This document shows positions 45,494 to 57,900 of a stretch of DNA of 64,000 nt, one piece after another (position 1 is the first letter of the stretch; the number at the start of each line of letters is the position of its first letter). This DNA comes from Volvox africanus. Lineage: Eukaryota > Chlorophyta > Chlorophyceae > Chlamydomonadales > Volvocaceae. The notes beneath the pieces were generated by a model that saw only the letters and a list, made by a program, of their open reading frames with translations, was not told the DNA's origin and did no database searches. A program made the position numbers and the translations under genes. The stretch covers positions 5,180,501 through 5,244,500 of the forward strand of contig BSDZ01000094.1 in assembly GCA_030268105.1 (NCBI GenBank). The letters run 5' to 3'.

Positions 45494-47851
45494 GGACAGC
45501 CGGCATTTTCTGAGCGGAGCAGGACGGCCGAGTCTCAGAAACTGGCAGTGATCCAAAACACAATTGTCCGCATTTTCGATGCCAAATAAGTAATAAAGTA
45601 ACAAAGCCTCCACAGGGCATACCAGGTTTCTTTGACCTTACCAGGGACAGCTTTATTTTGTTGAGCCGCGTCAGGCGGCGCGAACAATATGATTTTCATC
45701 ATAATAGAACGTCGCACTACTCGCTCATCCACGCACAACCCCAACATTGTACCCTAACCTACCTCCATTATATACAGGATGAATGCTCTCCGTCTACGCC
45801 CTGCTCCGTGTGCCTGCTTCGTGACACACGGACGCGCACAAGGATCAAAACTCTAGGGTGCAGGTGGAGACAGGAATCTGGAGGGACGAAAGAATACTTC
45901 TTTGGCTATACCAGAACAATACTGGAAAAATACCAATACCAGTATAATACTACTATGCATGAACATAGCCCTCGTCCCCGGGGCAGCGAGACTATGAGAT
46001 GAGTTTCCATACTGCGCATGGCCCTGATGGAGGGGGTTCGGAAAGGGCTATCATCATTGTGGAATGGACGCCTATGCGTGGTATAGGCCTCAGGATTGCT
46101 TGTCCCGATGAACTTGCTACCTGACACCTGTTCACCACCCCTCGGCTAAGCCAGCGATACTTTGGCATCTCGCTTAGTTGCCGCATGGCTCGTATGAATT
46201 ACCAGCAAATTGAAAAGTCAGTCTATTTGTTAGGAGAACCGAAAACCTGATGACGACAGCCCTGTGTGCGCCGCAGTCGCCAGACTCGACCCATGCACCG
46301 ACGAGCACCAGACGCGACGCATAAAGCGAATTACAGGCACGGGTTGACGCAGCCTCGGCCATATAAACATACAGACGCATAAAGTGAACAAGAGAACCAA
46401 AGCAAGGCTAGGGTGCGCCTCGGGAGCGCCTTCTTTCTTATTCTTAGCACACACGGACGCCCTCCTAACCCTCCCCCCTCTCCTGGAGCGCATATGTTAA
46501 GGAAAATCTATGCGCATGCATCGACACGTCAGAATTCGAACTTCCAAGTTTTGGACGCGTGATATGCCGCTTTGCTTCTTCGGCACGGATGGCGAGCCTG
46601 CTCTTCTCCCACTACCGAACCAGAAGTATCATCTGAGCTTGCCACCCTAGCTACGGCTTACGTTGGTATATCGGGTGGCTTAATAAGCCGTGGAAAGAGG
46701 GCGAGGATGAAGAGAGAATGCGTGACGTGCGGCTCTAATTCCGGTTATAGCTCAGGGTGCCATGATGCCCAAGGCGCCATGCCGCTGTCTCACCGCTGTC
46801 CTTGACAATACAACACAAGCTCCCCGAAAACGCCGGCGAGATTCTATAGCTCTTTTACCATCCTGCGGTTCTAAAAGAAGCCGTCAGCAGCAGCAGCAGC
46901 GGCAGCAGCCCGTACCCGGAGGCCGGAAATCCGCATGCCATCTTTACTCCATCCAACCCAGGAGGCTCCAGCAGCACTGCGCTATAACCTAGCAATTAAA
47001 CAGCAACCCATTCATTTAATAATCATATTGCCGATCATGGATTTTCCTTTACGCTTCTACTGGCCACCCTGCTTCTCAGTTCTGACTTAGGGTTTGACCA
47101 AAAACAGTTTCTCTGATAGATAGCTTGGTAGGTGTGCAGCAGCCCGCCGGTACCGGTTAGGCCACCGGTACCAGCGTCAACGCACAAATATACGCTGTAC
47201 ATATATATGCACCATACGTTCCACCTACAAGGCCTTCCTACTGCGTCCACTACGTTCGATTCGCTCCCCTTCCCTAGGACCCTTTGCCCACTACTGCACT
47301 TCCACGCCTACCACCTCCAATTACACACATCGAGGCAGTATGACTGGCCTACAGGTTCCCACTCGCTCCGAATTTTGTAGCGTCTGTTCCAGCAGATGCG
47401 TCAAACTCGCTGCGCGTCCTGCGTTTCCCTTCACATGCTTATGTATCGAAAAAATGCATGTCACCCCCAGACAGTTGTTGACGGCAGTAACCCGGCGTGT
47501 CCTGGAAGAAGAAATATGGGAGGAGGTGATGAACCAACGGATTGCGCCAAGTGTCACTCTGTCTCTTCTCTGCTCCGAGTCCCGCTCGATCCATACGGGC
47601 ACCAGCACCAATACCTTTGCAGAAAGAAGCTGCATCGATCATAATGTCCGCAAACCCGTCATCCGTCGCAAGCTCGCGGCCATAATTATACCTCAGCCAC
47701 AGATCTGGCGACGAGATGACGACAGATGATGAAGTCCTGAAGGCGTCCGGAGGTGCTTACCGGTCTCGTCAAGTCGTCAACTTGTGGTCTCATTTACTCA
47801 ATGAATCTACCTGGCTTCTCCCTGCCTGTCATTACTTGCACCGTTTGTACT
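45494..47851. other. Intergenic region, no gene recognised
   Basis: About 2.4 kb. A plus-strand frame at 47340-47729 is open but shows no domain or splice support. An interrupted palindrome built on CCGGTACC lies at about 47147-47172. TTACA near 47322 (TGTAA on the minus strand) is a candidate signal for the LRR gene, about 530 bp past its stop. Confidence 0.45.
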
Positions 47852-50800
47852 TCACGTTCCGCCGGTGTCGGCAGCGGCAGCCATGTTCCGACCACCGGTC
47901 CTCGTTCCTACCGTCCCTGCCGCCGGCGCCGCCGCATCAGGCGCTGCCGTCGCCGTTCGAAGCACGACTGCGTAAGGGTAACTGCACACGCCTCTCTCCC
48001 AAGACCGCAGTTGGAACGCCAGGTCGAGTAGGACGAGCAGTACGCCCGCTAGGCAAGCCGAGTTGCAGCTCAGCCAGACCCAGGGCATAGGGACTGCGTC
48101 CTTGCCCCACAAGTAGCCCAAGCCATACAGCACACCCGTCAGGGCCCCCAGTGGCCCACATATCACCCAGGCCGCCACGTGTGTGTGAAGCACCAAGAAG
48201 AGGCTGACGGAGAGGCGCAGCGGCTCGGTGCGCTGGTCAGAACGGCTGGGAAGAGAGGCGGCTGCACCGCCGCTGACGCGGCTGTAACTGATGAACCGTG
48301 CACAAGTACGCGCTAACCTGAGAACAATACTCATCACCCCATGAATAATGATGACAAGTGCAGCCAGCAGTGCTGCGGCTGCTGCCAATGGCGCTAGCGG
48401 TGCGAAGATAAGCAGCACCGTGGCGACACTCAGCAGGGTGCGTCCTACGCAAGCTACCCAGCCTGACCCCTTCTTTCCAAATGTGTAATCGCGCAAATAC
48501 TGGTTCACCATTTGCAGCGCCTCGGGCTGCAGATGTTGCATGCCGCCACCGCTAGGTGTGCCACCAAGTTTGGCGGAACGACTCCTGTCCGCCCCGGCGG
48601 CGGTGCCGCCGCTGCGCTTCCGCGGTTTCCCTGCGGCTACTGCGGCCGCTGCTGCCACGGATGGCATCCCGGTGTAGCTGACGGCGGTCACCGATGCCGG
48701 CGCCGGGGCGGTTGTAGATAACGTGGCAAGTGCAGCCAGTCGATCCTCAAGCCAGGTGTTACCGCGCTTCAGGAGGCCTTTAGGCGTGGGCGAGTCTGGA
48801 ATCCGTGAGACCGATGGAGGCGTCGGTGCTTGTTGCACCGCTGTCGGGGTGTGCATGTGCCCCGGCAAGTCTGCATCATTGCACCAACATTCATTCAACG
48901 CAGTCTTGGGCTCGACAACAACCCGTAACCTTCGAGAGCCATGGGTCGAAGTCGAGGTTGAACTCCCGACCGCGCGACCGCCCCGCATCGGTTCCACCAT
49001 CATGTATGGCAACGATGACTCGCTTTCATCGAAGCCGGTGCTGGCCCCGGGAAGCGACCCAGGAGGCAACACGGAGGGTACAGATGTTGCAGACCCTAAA
49101 GTCGAGATGCCGTGAGTCGCTGCGATGGGGCTTGGTCGGAGGCTGGTGCGGCGAGCGGATGCGGTAAAAGGCGTACGATCGGGATTTTCAGGAGGCCCGT
49201 CGCCGCTGCGTGCAGCCGCCACATTGCCGCCATCGCGCACCTCCATATACGAGGATGCGCTGCTGCAGGGATTGGAACTATTAGCTTCAATGCCTTCTCC
49301 AACGGCACCACATGCTGATGGCGACTTCAGTCCGTGCCAGGTCAGGGTTCCGACTAAACCATGCGGCTGTGCTGCTTCATTAGGCTGAACAGGAATGGGC
49401 AAAGAATATTGAACTCTGCACTGCCGCGCACGTTCGTCGTCTGATCCGGGCCCTCGCGTCGCTCCTAGGAGATTCCTGGCGGCGGCGCCAGCCACCAGAG
49501 CTGTCAGCGGCTCCAATCCGCTGCCGGGGCTATCACAACCCCGAATTTCAGGATCATGCACGACTCCAGGACTAAAGACACATCCACGGCGGGATCCGGA
49601 TCGCGAAAGCGAGAAGATACTCTCCAACGATGCGCGGGCACGCGTAACAGCAGGCACGGCGGCGTCGGGGCAGTATGCATGCTGGTGGAGGGGGCCGTAC
49701 GGCGACGCCGGCAGCAATGGCCCAGGGGCACCTTCAGCGGGTTTGCCGTACAGACCGCCCGCTATTTGTTCTCGCCTTCCAGCTGCCTGACCTGTCGCCA
49801 CCGCCGCCGCTCCCGTCGCTGCCGTTCCTGCCGCCGTTGAGACGAAACTCCCAAGGTCGGTCTCCACCGGCGCCAACGATTCCGCGACTGGGCCTCCGCC
49901 GCTGCTCTGCAGACCCAACAATGGTCTGACGGGAGGGCCACTACCACCTCCGCTAACGATCGATGTGTGCGCTGTTGCTTGGGAACTGGCCGTCGGCGTC
50001 ACCCGCTTGCTGCTGCCGCGGCTGCTCGCGCTGGCCATGCCACTCGTTGAAGCAGGGACGGGCAGAGGGCAGGCCTCAAACAACGGCATCGTCCCCCTTC
50101 CCGCCTCCGAGCTCGCTTGCTGCGACTCATTCGATGTTGGCGGCGACGGCCCGCTACGTCTGGGCTGCAAGCCACTGACCCACAATTGTTCTGAGCTCCG
50201 TTCCTGCAACCGCGGAGCCTTCGCCGGTGTTGGCGGCGTCATGCGTGGCTCCGTCGCCTCACCGTCGTTGCTGCTGGCTTTGCTTCGCCCAAGCTTCTCC
50301 TCGCCTGAAACACCAAATTGACTTGCGGATTCGTCGCCCTTCACTACCGACCCACCAACATTGTCTGAACCGCCAGATTTCCCAGACGCATTCTGCGGCC
50401 CTGGGTCAGGACTCACCGCAGCCACTCGCGAAGCCATGCTCCTCGCTAGCTGCCTCATGGCCTTCATCAGGAAAACCGTCAGACCGATGGAGATAGCTGA
50501 GAGTAACGGCGGTACGATGTACAAATACGTCCCACACTGCCGTAAACGTCCACAGTAAGCCGTTCGCTGCTGCTGCGACATTGCAAACGTAAGGCCCGCA
50601 GCGCTGAGGTGTACTGTGATCGCGACGACTGCCCGAGAAATGACAGCCCATGGGATGTCGAAAACGATCCATACACAGAAAGCCTCAAACCGATTTATTA
50701 CCGCGCTGCCGTACGAGCTTAATCGACGGGCGGCGTTGGCGGAGTACAGCCGTGCGTGCGCGACGATAATGAGCCGAGCCATCCCGCCGCCGCCACTACC

Positions 50801-53617
50801 GCCGTCTGAGGCCGCAGAAGCCGGTGACGTTGTCGCACCATCCTGCACCACGAGGACACATAGTCTTACGGATAGATACGATGTATTCGACACACTGGTA
50901 CCTCATGCAAAACGTATAACCTAGTATAATTAATCCAGTCGCACCATTTCCTTGGCTTCATCATAATATGCTATCCAATGGGATCATGGCCTTACCTGCC
51001 GTCTTCCCACGCTGCTGCTGCCGGTATCAGCACCAGCGTCACCTTCGCCAGGTTCGCATCCGTATTGCAGCGCAAACTGGTTTTCAACCGTCGCTGCGAC
51101 ACCTTCCCGCCCAGCGACCGTACTGCCTTCCACGCGGCGGTGGCCACCACCACTGCCGCCGCCGTCGGCTCCGGAAGTAGGTACTGCTGACCCCGCCATT
51201 GCAGGCGGCGCAGGCGCAATGGCACTAACAGGAACAGTTGCAGCTCCGCTGCCTACCTCTGCTGGCATTACACGCGCTCTCGCTTTTGGCCCTTTCTTCC
51301 CTGAACGCTTCTTCGAGCCACGCCGGTCTGGCTTCATCCCCATTCGAGCCAACCGCACTGCAAATAGCAGCTGCACCAGCGCTACAATCAACATCGCCAC
51401 CGCGGCGCCGCCAAAGGTGCACCATACCCATAGCAGGCCTGACAACGGCTCAAATATGGTGCAGGCGTTGTCACGGACCCGGAATTGAAGGCCTTCCTTT
51501 GCAGCGGTGGCGTAACTGGCCTCCGTACCACCGGGTGTACTCAAATGTGAATTGCCGTACAATAGAACCGTGAAGTTGAACGGTGTGCCTCCATTCATAA
51601 CACGGGCCGCCACCAACTTGCGCCACGCGATGCCGAGCAGCGGGCAGTCGTCACCACCATACATGTACGACATCGGGTATGTTAGCCAGAATGCGTACGA
51701 GTCGCTGCTGGTGCTGGTACTTGCGGTACTCGGGGTGGTGCCTTCAGTAACGGCGGTAAGCGGCTTCACAGCCCTGTACGACAGAGTGGGCGACGATGAC
51801 ACTTTTGCCACGCCGCCGTCGGGCCCGGTCTCATGCTCCTCCCCCATGAGGAGCCGCCGGCGCCGTAGCCACTCCTCCGAACCGGATTGGCTCTTCCCGC
51901 GTAGCGTGCAGGCACTTGACAACCACTCGTCAGGCAGATTCCCACGAAGATCATTGTACGACAGATCCATTATACGGCCACATCCGCCGTACCGGGCCAG
52001 TGATGCCGTCAGCGGGCCACTTATCCGGTTGTAGGACAAGTTCAGGTACGACAACGGCGGAGACGGTCCAAACGTCGCCGGAAGCGGTCCAGATAGCTGG
52101 TTTCGGGACAAGTCCAGGTGCTCCAGGGCGGGCAGCTGTAGCCAAAAGCTGGCAGGCGGCAACTGGCCTGTGAGACCACAGTCCTGTATAATCAGGCTCC
52201 GCAATTGCGACGAGTTACTGGTCGGTGGCTTGTATAGCCGGGAAAACGTCGCCGGCGCCGGCTTAGTGGTAGCGTCTGAGGTAGTGTTGGATGGGGTGGT
52301 TGAGCTGCCGCTGCCGCTACCACCGCTGCTATTTCCCTGCGACGTGGCTGCGGCAGCGGCGGCGGCGGCGGCGGAGGTGGCATTCCAGCCGAGATCTATC
52401 ACAGCGCCGGACAATGCCATGATTAGCGGCTCCAGGACGTAAGGGGCAAACACGGGTATTGGTTGTGTGCAGGTAATGGTGAGCGTCTTAAGCTGGCGCA
52501 TGATGTAGCTGATCGCTACCGAATACTGGTTGGTGCCCCAGATGACATGGCCAAGCTACGTGGTAGGGAAGGGCACGGTAAGGCGGCAGGAGCAGACGAT
52601 GTGGGTCAACCTAAAAAAAGGCATCTTGTGCGGGAGAGAGATTTCAAAGTCATTGCACGGAACCCACCAGCGACTCATTTGATAACACCCAAACCACAAG
52701 TTGTGGCCCGCTGTCCCATGCCATAATTGCTAAAAATGGGCTGCTTCATAGCGCTAGCTCGTACCTATCACCTTCTAGTGACTGCAAGTTAAACATGGAT
52801 CTTAGAAACAGTGGCCGTGCCGGCGCCATACGTACTTGTAGGACAGCAGTTGCATTCGCCGTGTCTACCGGGGTGCATTTCCCAGAATTTCAATTCCAAA
52901 TCCGACGACTACGGGCTGAGAAGGTCAGAAACAAACGACACTGCCGACCTTGCCTATCTGGTTTGCAGTTTCTTCCCGTAACAGAATTCCACCCGTTGAA
53001 CCCAACAACGGTGAATCCGTACATCCTCAGCACCTCGGGAAGAAATTATAATGGCAGCTATGTTGCAAAGCCAAGCTAAGAGTAATTTGAAGAAAAAGGA
53101 AAACCACGAGCTGGTCACCTCACCATAAACATCCGGGTAATGTTTTTGGCCTGGATTGTTAACCCCAAGGGGAAATAGGCGTCGGTGTTGGGTCCAGAGG
53201 CAGCTCTGTAATCCTGTATGGTTCTCCACTTGCACCCCGTATCATTGCTGCCAATGCAATCTAGATCAGTGGCTGGTGATCCAGATGTCCCGGTGGTCAG
53301 TGGGAAGGGCTCCAGGTCAATTAGCCATTGTAAGTCCTCTCCCATACACCCGATATCCGCAACGCGAGAACATAAGGACGCTTGCATCATGAAATCAAGG
53401 TAATATAACGGAATGTTTTGCTGCGGTCTGGGTGGAGGTGGTGGAGGGCTCCAAAGTTGGGGCGAAGGGCTCTGTGCAGCGCACAGCCGTCCTGAAAATT
53501 GATGCATAACCTTGGTTAATAAACTATGCTTTGTATTGTAGGGGCTAGTATAGACTCGCGCTTACCAACGGACAGCAAAATAACGTTGAATGCACATTTT
53601 ACAAGCCACCGGGGCAT
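47852..53617 (-). CDS. Leucine-rich-repeat, multi-pass membrane protein (no kinase domain)
   Basis: Exons 53617-53566, 53491-53124, 53033-52954, 52508-50996, 50842-47852 join in phase to 1667 residues. Exon 1 plus the start of exon 2 form a signal peptide (MPRWLVKCAFNVILLSVG ... CAAQ). The ectodomain resembles plant-type LRR proteins: a Cys-containing N-terminal cap, then about four repeats around residues 267-365 (LEHLDLSRNQLSGPLP, LSYLNLSYNRISGPL, IMDLSYNDLRGNLP). A first membrane helix lies near 525-553 and is followed by a basic stretch (SKKRSGKKGPKARAR). Further hydrophobic segments are near 724-757, 777-797 and several between about 1500 and 1635, separated by a long Ser/Pro/Gly-rich loop. 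No kinase or other enzyme domain is seen. Exon 3 is the weakest: its acceptor is GAG and its donor GCAAGG (a GC-AG intron). Surface sensing is inference. Confidence 0.78.
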
Positions 53618-54986
53618 GATGTCGTCGTTCGAGGCAGCACCCCGTACAGAAGCTTTTCAATACGAAGGAGACAATATGCATTGTGTCCTTCCAGTCAGGT
53701 AAAGTTGTCTCCGGGCGACAGACGAAACGCTTAATAATCGAAGCAGTCCCATCACTGGGGAAAACTGCGATAACTACCGATTTCTAATATTAATAACGGG
53801 TTGTAATGGAGAGGTGCCTTCATTTACCGTCATGCGATTCGTATACTGATGGCATGGCAGGCCCACATCCACTTCAAACCAAGTTTTTTTAATGTAATGT
53901 TGAATAAGCTATTCCTTAAAACTCGTTCCTATGGTACGGGTACTGGAAAATGGCATACCATTGAGAAAGGCTTTCACCAACCGTTTCAACCACAGTCTTA
54001 ATTTAATCTATATAATTCCTGGATTCTTATTTATTCGATGTGAATGTATTTAAATCTCCACGATTGCGAGCTTCCTCTGCAGGGGGCGTTCCTTGGCGCT
54101 GCAAGCCATGCAACTCAAATTTCCAAGCTATGCAACTCGAATGAAAATAGTATCGCCTTAATTCGTCCTAGTTGTGCAACAATGCTTTAATCCTTTGAGT
54201 ACGCACTTCTACTGTATAACTTCGCAATTCCGTCCCGGGGGTCCACGGTGGTGCAAGGATGCACGCCTGATGATTGTGAAAACCTGCATGTCATGTACTC
54301 TCATTAAAGGGAAGGGCATTCACGGACAGTAGCCCAATACGAAAGCTGCCCAAGATATCAGATGAAATCCAAGAAGGATGTATGATAGATGCCTTTCATG
54401 CTATAGTGTGTTCCGCAATCAAGTACTCATTTGCAAGACCGCTTGTGGCGGGTCACTCAAAACTGCTGCGGGAAACCGCTGGAGAGTTGCCCGAGAGCCC
54501 TTGTTTACAGACTGGTGTAATAGGCAAATGTCTAGGAAGGCTTCCTGGATGGTGTATCGGGTACGCAGGTCCCTTGAAGTTGGCGTGTGGCCAATGACGA
54601 GGCTTGGCAGGTAGTCCGTTGGTACCGCAGAAACAAATCCGGCCTAATGACCCGTGTCACTTCCACTCCGCTGCAAAAATTGCAATACAAAAGAACTCTC
54701 TTGCAACATGCCAATAAGACAAGCGAAACTTTCAAGATATTGGAAATGTTGAGGTCGGCGTGGCAAAGTAAGACCGGACCTAACAGCAGGTGCCATCATC
54801 GACACGCAGGTTACGGTACCGAACCGTCCAGCTTGAACATCTTTATCTAAAACAGCTGTATCCAAGTGTCTCCAAAGCCGGCCAGCTTTCTATCCGTTGC
54901 GGCCCGCAGCTTGGTGTTTACTTTGGCTCTCTCAGCCTGCTTGTTGCTAGTATATTGATAACATTACTTTCGGAGCTTCTATAGTT
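53618..54986. other. Divergent intergenic region between the LRR and OPR/RAP genes
   Basis: About 1.4 kb separates the two opposite start codons. Small frames at 54378-54614 and 54587-54850 overlap each other in several phases and are not supported. No promoter motif can be named. Confidence 0.45.
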
Positions 54987-57900
54987 ATGGCATCGAAGCA
55001 GTTTCTGAGGCGGCTGCCGCTGTTATCAAGAGGTGAGGCTTTCCTGGATTGTGTCTTACGGCTGGCAAAGTGGATTGGACTATTCAACTGACTTTTCTCC
55101 TGCTGCACAGAGAGGCTTAATCAGCTTAACCTCAATCCCGGAGCATTTCCGGACGTTGCCAACGATGTTATTCCAATAGTGACGGGGTCTGGCGAACCCA
55201 GCAATTCTCCACGGTAGGGCACTGGGTCTTTATGTCCGTTGTTCATATATTTTTTCATATACGACACATGAAAATGGGTCGACGCTTGCAGGCCGCCGCT
55301 TTCATCGCCTGTGGCAGGCAACGTAAGACCTATCCTGGTAAGTGTATTGGAAAAGTACGCTCCTTAATGTGCGCATGTTGCTTACCTTTTGCTCTGGGGT
55401 GTCCTGACTCATACCCCGTTCACATTGCAGAAGCCCGGGGCCTTGCCACAGACGCTCGGCCAGTGGAGCCAGCGCCTTTCCCATCTGCAGACACTCCCGA
55501 AACCCTTAGGTGCATTAGGATTGTCCCCTTCTGGAGGTGATGCGGGGTGTCCTCGATGGCCCGCTGTTTCCGACGCCGGGGTGCAGTCATCCCCAACTGA
55601 CATCGCTGCGGCCACCCTACCGGCAATCGCTGGCCTGCTGAAGCACAAGCTTCCTGTTTCAACAGTGTCAGCGATGAACTACCAGCGCAAGCCCACTTTG
55701 AAAGCAGCATCTCCAGCATCCGCTATAGAGACTGCTCTTGCCTCATCCTCGCCAGCTACTTCCTCCGCCGATGACGTTCTCTCTGCAGCAGGTTCTGTTT
55801 CCACGGACGGCTCGGCCACACCGACGCATACAGCGCAGTACAATCGCCTGTCTGCCGATGTCCAGCCGCAGCCTCAGACCCAGCAGTCGCAGCTGTTGCA
55901 GGCCCCACAGCATTCTGCAAAAGCTCGCCGTGCTGGTGGCGTCCACTACGGCAACGCTGCCAGTTCCTCCATCCAGCTCAACAAGCACATCATGGCCTGC
56001 AGGACAACCGAAGAGCTCTTGGCACTCGTGCAGCACCGTGGAGCCTATTTTGACTACTTCAACATTTCAACTGCGCTAGCGCGTGTTCCAAAGCTTGCGC
56101 TCATGTGCCCCGGAGTCCCAGCAGGCGGCGTCCAGACTGGCTTTTATCACAACCACGGTGTGGCGGGAGCTCTGGCAACGCCTCCTCCATCGCCGCCTTC
56201 TGTGGCAGCCGCTGCCGCGGCAGCGCTGCCGGGCGACTTGCATCTTGATGCAGCAGGTCGCTCCCTTCTAGATCATCTGACGCATTTAATGGTCACCCAG
56301 ATGGACAGCTTCGACGCACGCGGCCTTGCCAACTCGGTATGCTACTATCTAAGCACGGGTGAAGGTGGCTCCTAAGTTTTCTTCACTGCAGAGCTAACAC
56401 TGTTTTTGGGGTTGGGTTGGCATGTCGGCAAGCATCCCCCCGTGCTATTGTTCGATGGAGGGCTGTGCAGATGCTTTCCCGTAGTTTTTGTGACCAGGCT
56501 TCCTTTACCTCCTGCACTGGGTGTCCTTTGCTGATACGTGTTTTCTTTGCTGTCTTGCTTTCTGCATGCACAGGCTTGGGCGTTTGGTAAGCTCAAGTAT
56601 GTGCCCTCGGGCGGGCTGCCCGCCGTCATAGCGCAGGCTGCGCTGCGGCGCATGTCGGAATTTAGTCCACAGAACCTTTCTAATTTGGTGTGGAGCTTCG
56701 TCTATATGCACCATGCAGATGAGGCACTGCTGTCAGCCGCATCACGCTTCTTGTGTGCTCGCGTGGGAGAGTTTAAGCCGCAGGTATGTCACACGATGGT
56801 TATAAGTTATTCCTTAGTCGGGTGTTGCTGATGTGTTTTTTTGTGCTGGTCACTAGAACCTGGGACTTGCAATGGGTATGCTGAATGTGTCTGGACTTCT
56901 TCCTGAGCTGAAAGAGTTTCAATTTTTGAGGCGTACATCGAAGGATACGCATACAGCGACGGTACCCGACCGCCTTTAATGGTATTTTATGCCTGTTGCG
57001 ATGTAGGATGTGCCCATCCTGCTGCCTTAACATTCTCTGACGTTTGGTTGGTTCTGCGATTTAGGAACTGGCCAATATCGTGTGGGCTTTTGCTAGCCTG
57101 GGACATCACGAGGAAACGATGGTGAGTGGGACAGCGCTCAAGCGAGTCAGGGTGTGACGCAAGTTTGCCGATTACGGACCATTGGTGTCAATTGTGACCA
57201 ATAGCCCGAGTAATAATGCAGAATAACTTAAATTTCAGACCGAAACGATTGGCACACTCCAATCATGCAACCACTTTTCACGCATGATCCCGCCGACGTT
57301 GCTGTTTGGTAAGCATTTGTGTTGCCAAGCCAGTGCGACTGCCTGCTGCGTACAAACTGCTCTACCTTCCCTGCAGCTCCACGTGGCCGCTGAGCAAGCT
57401 CAGCGCATCGCTCCCTTGTTTAAGGAGCAGGAGCTTTCCAATGTGCTCTGGGCCCTGGGCAAGATGTCGTTGCGCGACCGGCCAGACGTGCTGGAGGCGC
57501 TAATGGTGGAGACCCGGGCCAAGCTGCCAGCCTTCCTGCCCCAGGTGAGCGTGGAAGGCGGACACGTGCATAGTTATGGGAAAAGTGACCGGCAGAGATG
57601 TAGCAGGGTGCAATTGCGGCTTGTAGCCATCTTGAAATGCATGAGCATAATCTGCCCTGACGCGGACGCGCTTTTCTCTGGTGCGTGCGTCTGCCTTCCT
57701 ACAGGGCATCTCAAACGTGGCCTGGGCCCTCGCTTCTGTGGGTCACGCGGACACGCACTTCCTAGACCAGGTGGTGGCGCAGTGCGGTAACCAGCTCGCG
57801 GCCTTCGACGTGCAGGCACTTGCGAACCTGGTGAGCATCAGGGGCAGTTGGCCATGTGGCTGGGGCCCACCTACGGGATAGGGTGTTCTGTGGATGCAGT

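Noticed and set aside
47340..47729. Plus-strand frame of 129 codons downstream of the LRR gene
   Set aside because: An open frame with no domain in a region where the opposite strand is equally open; taken as chance.
55292..55337. Possible extra exon in the OPR/RAP gene between exons 2 and 3
   Set aside because: Including its 46 bases shifts the frame of the next exon into an early stop; leaving it out joins exons 2 and 3 in phase.
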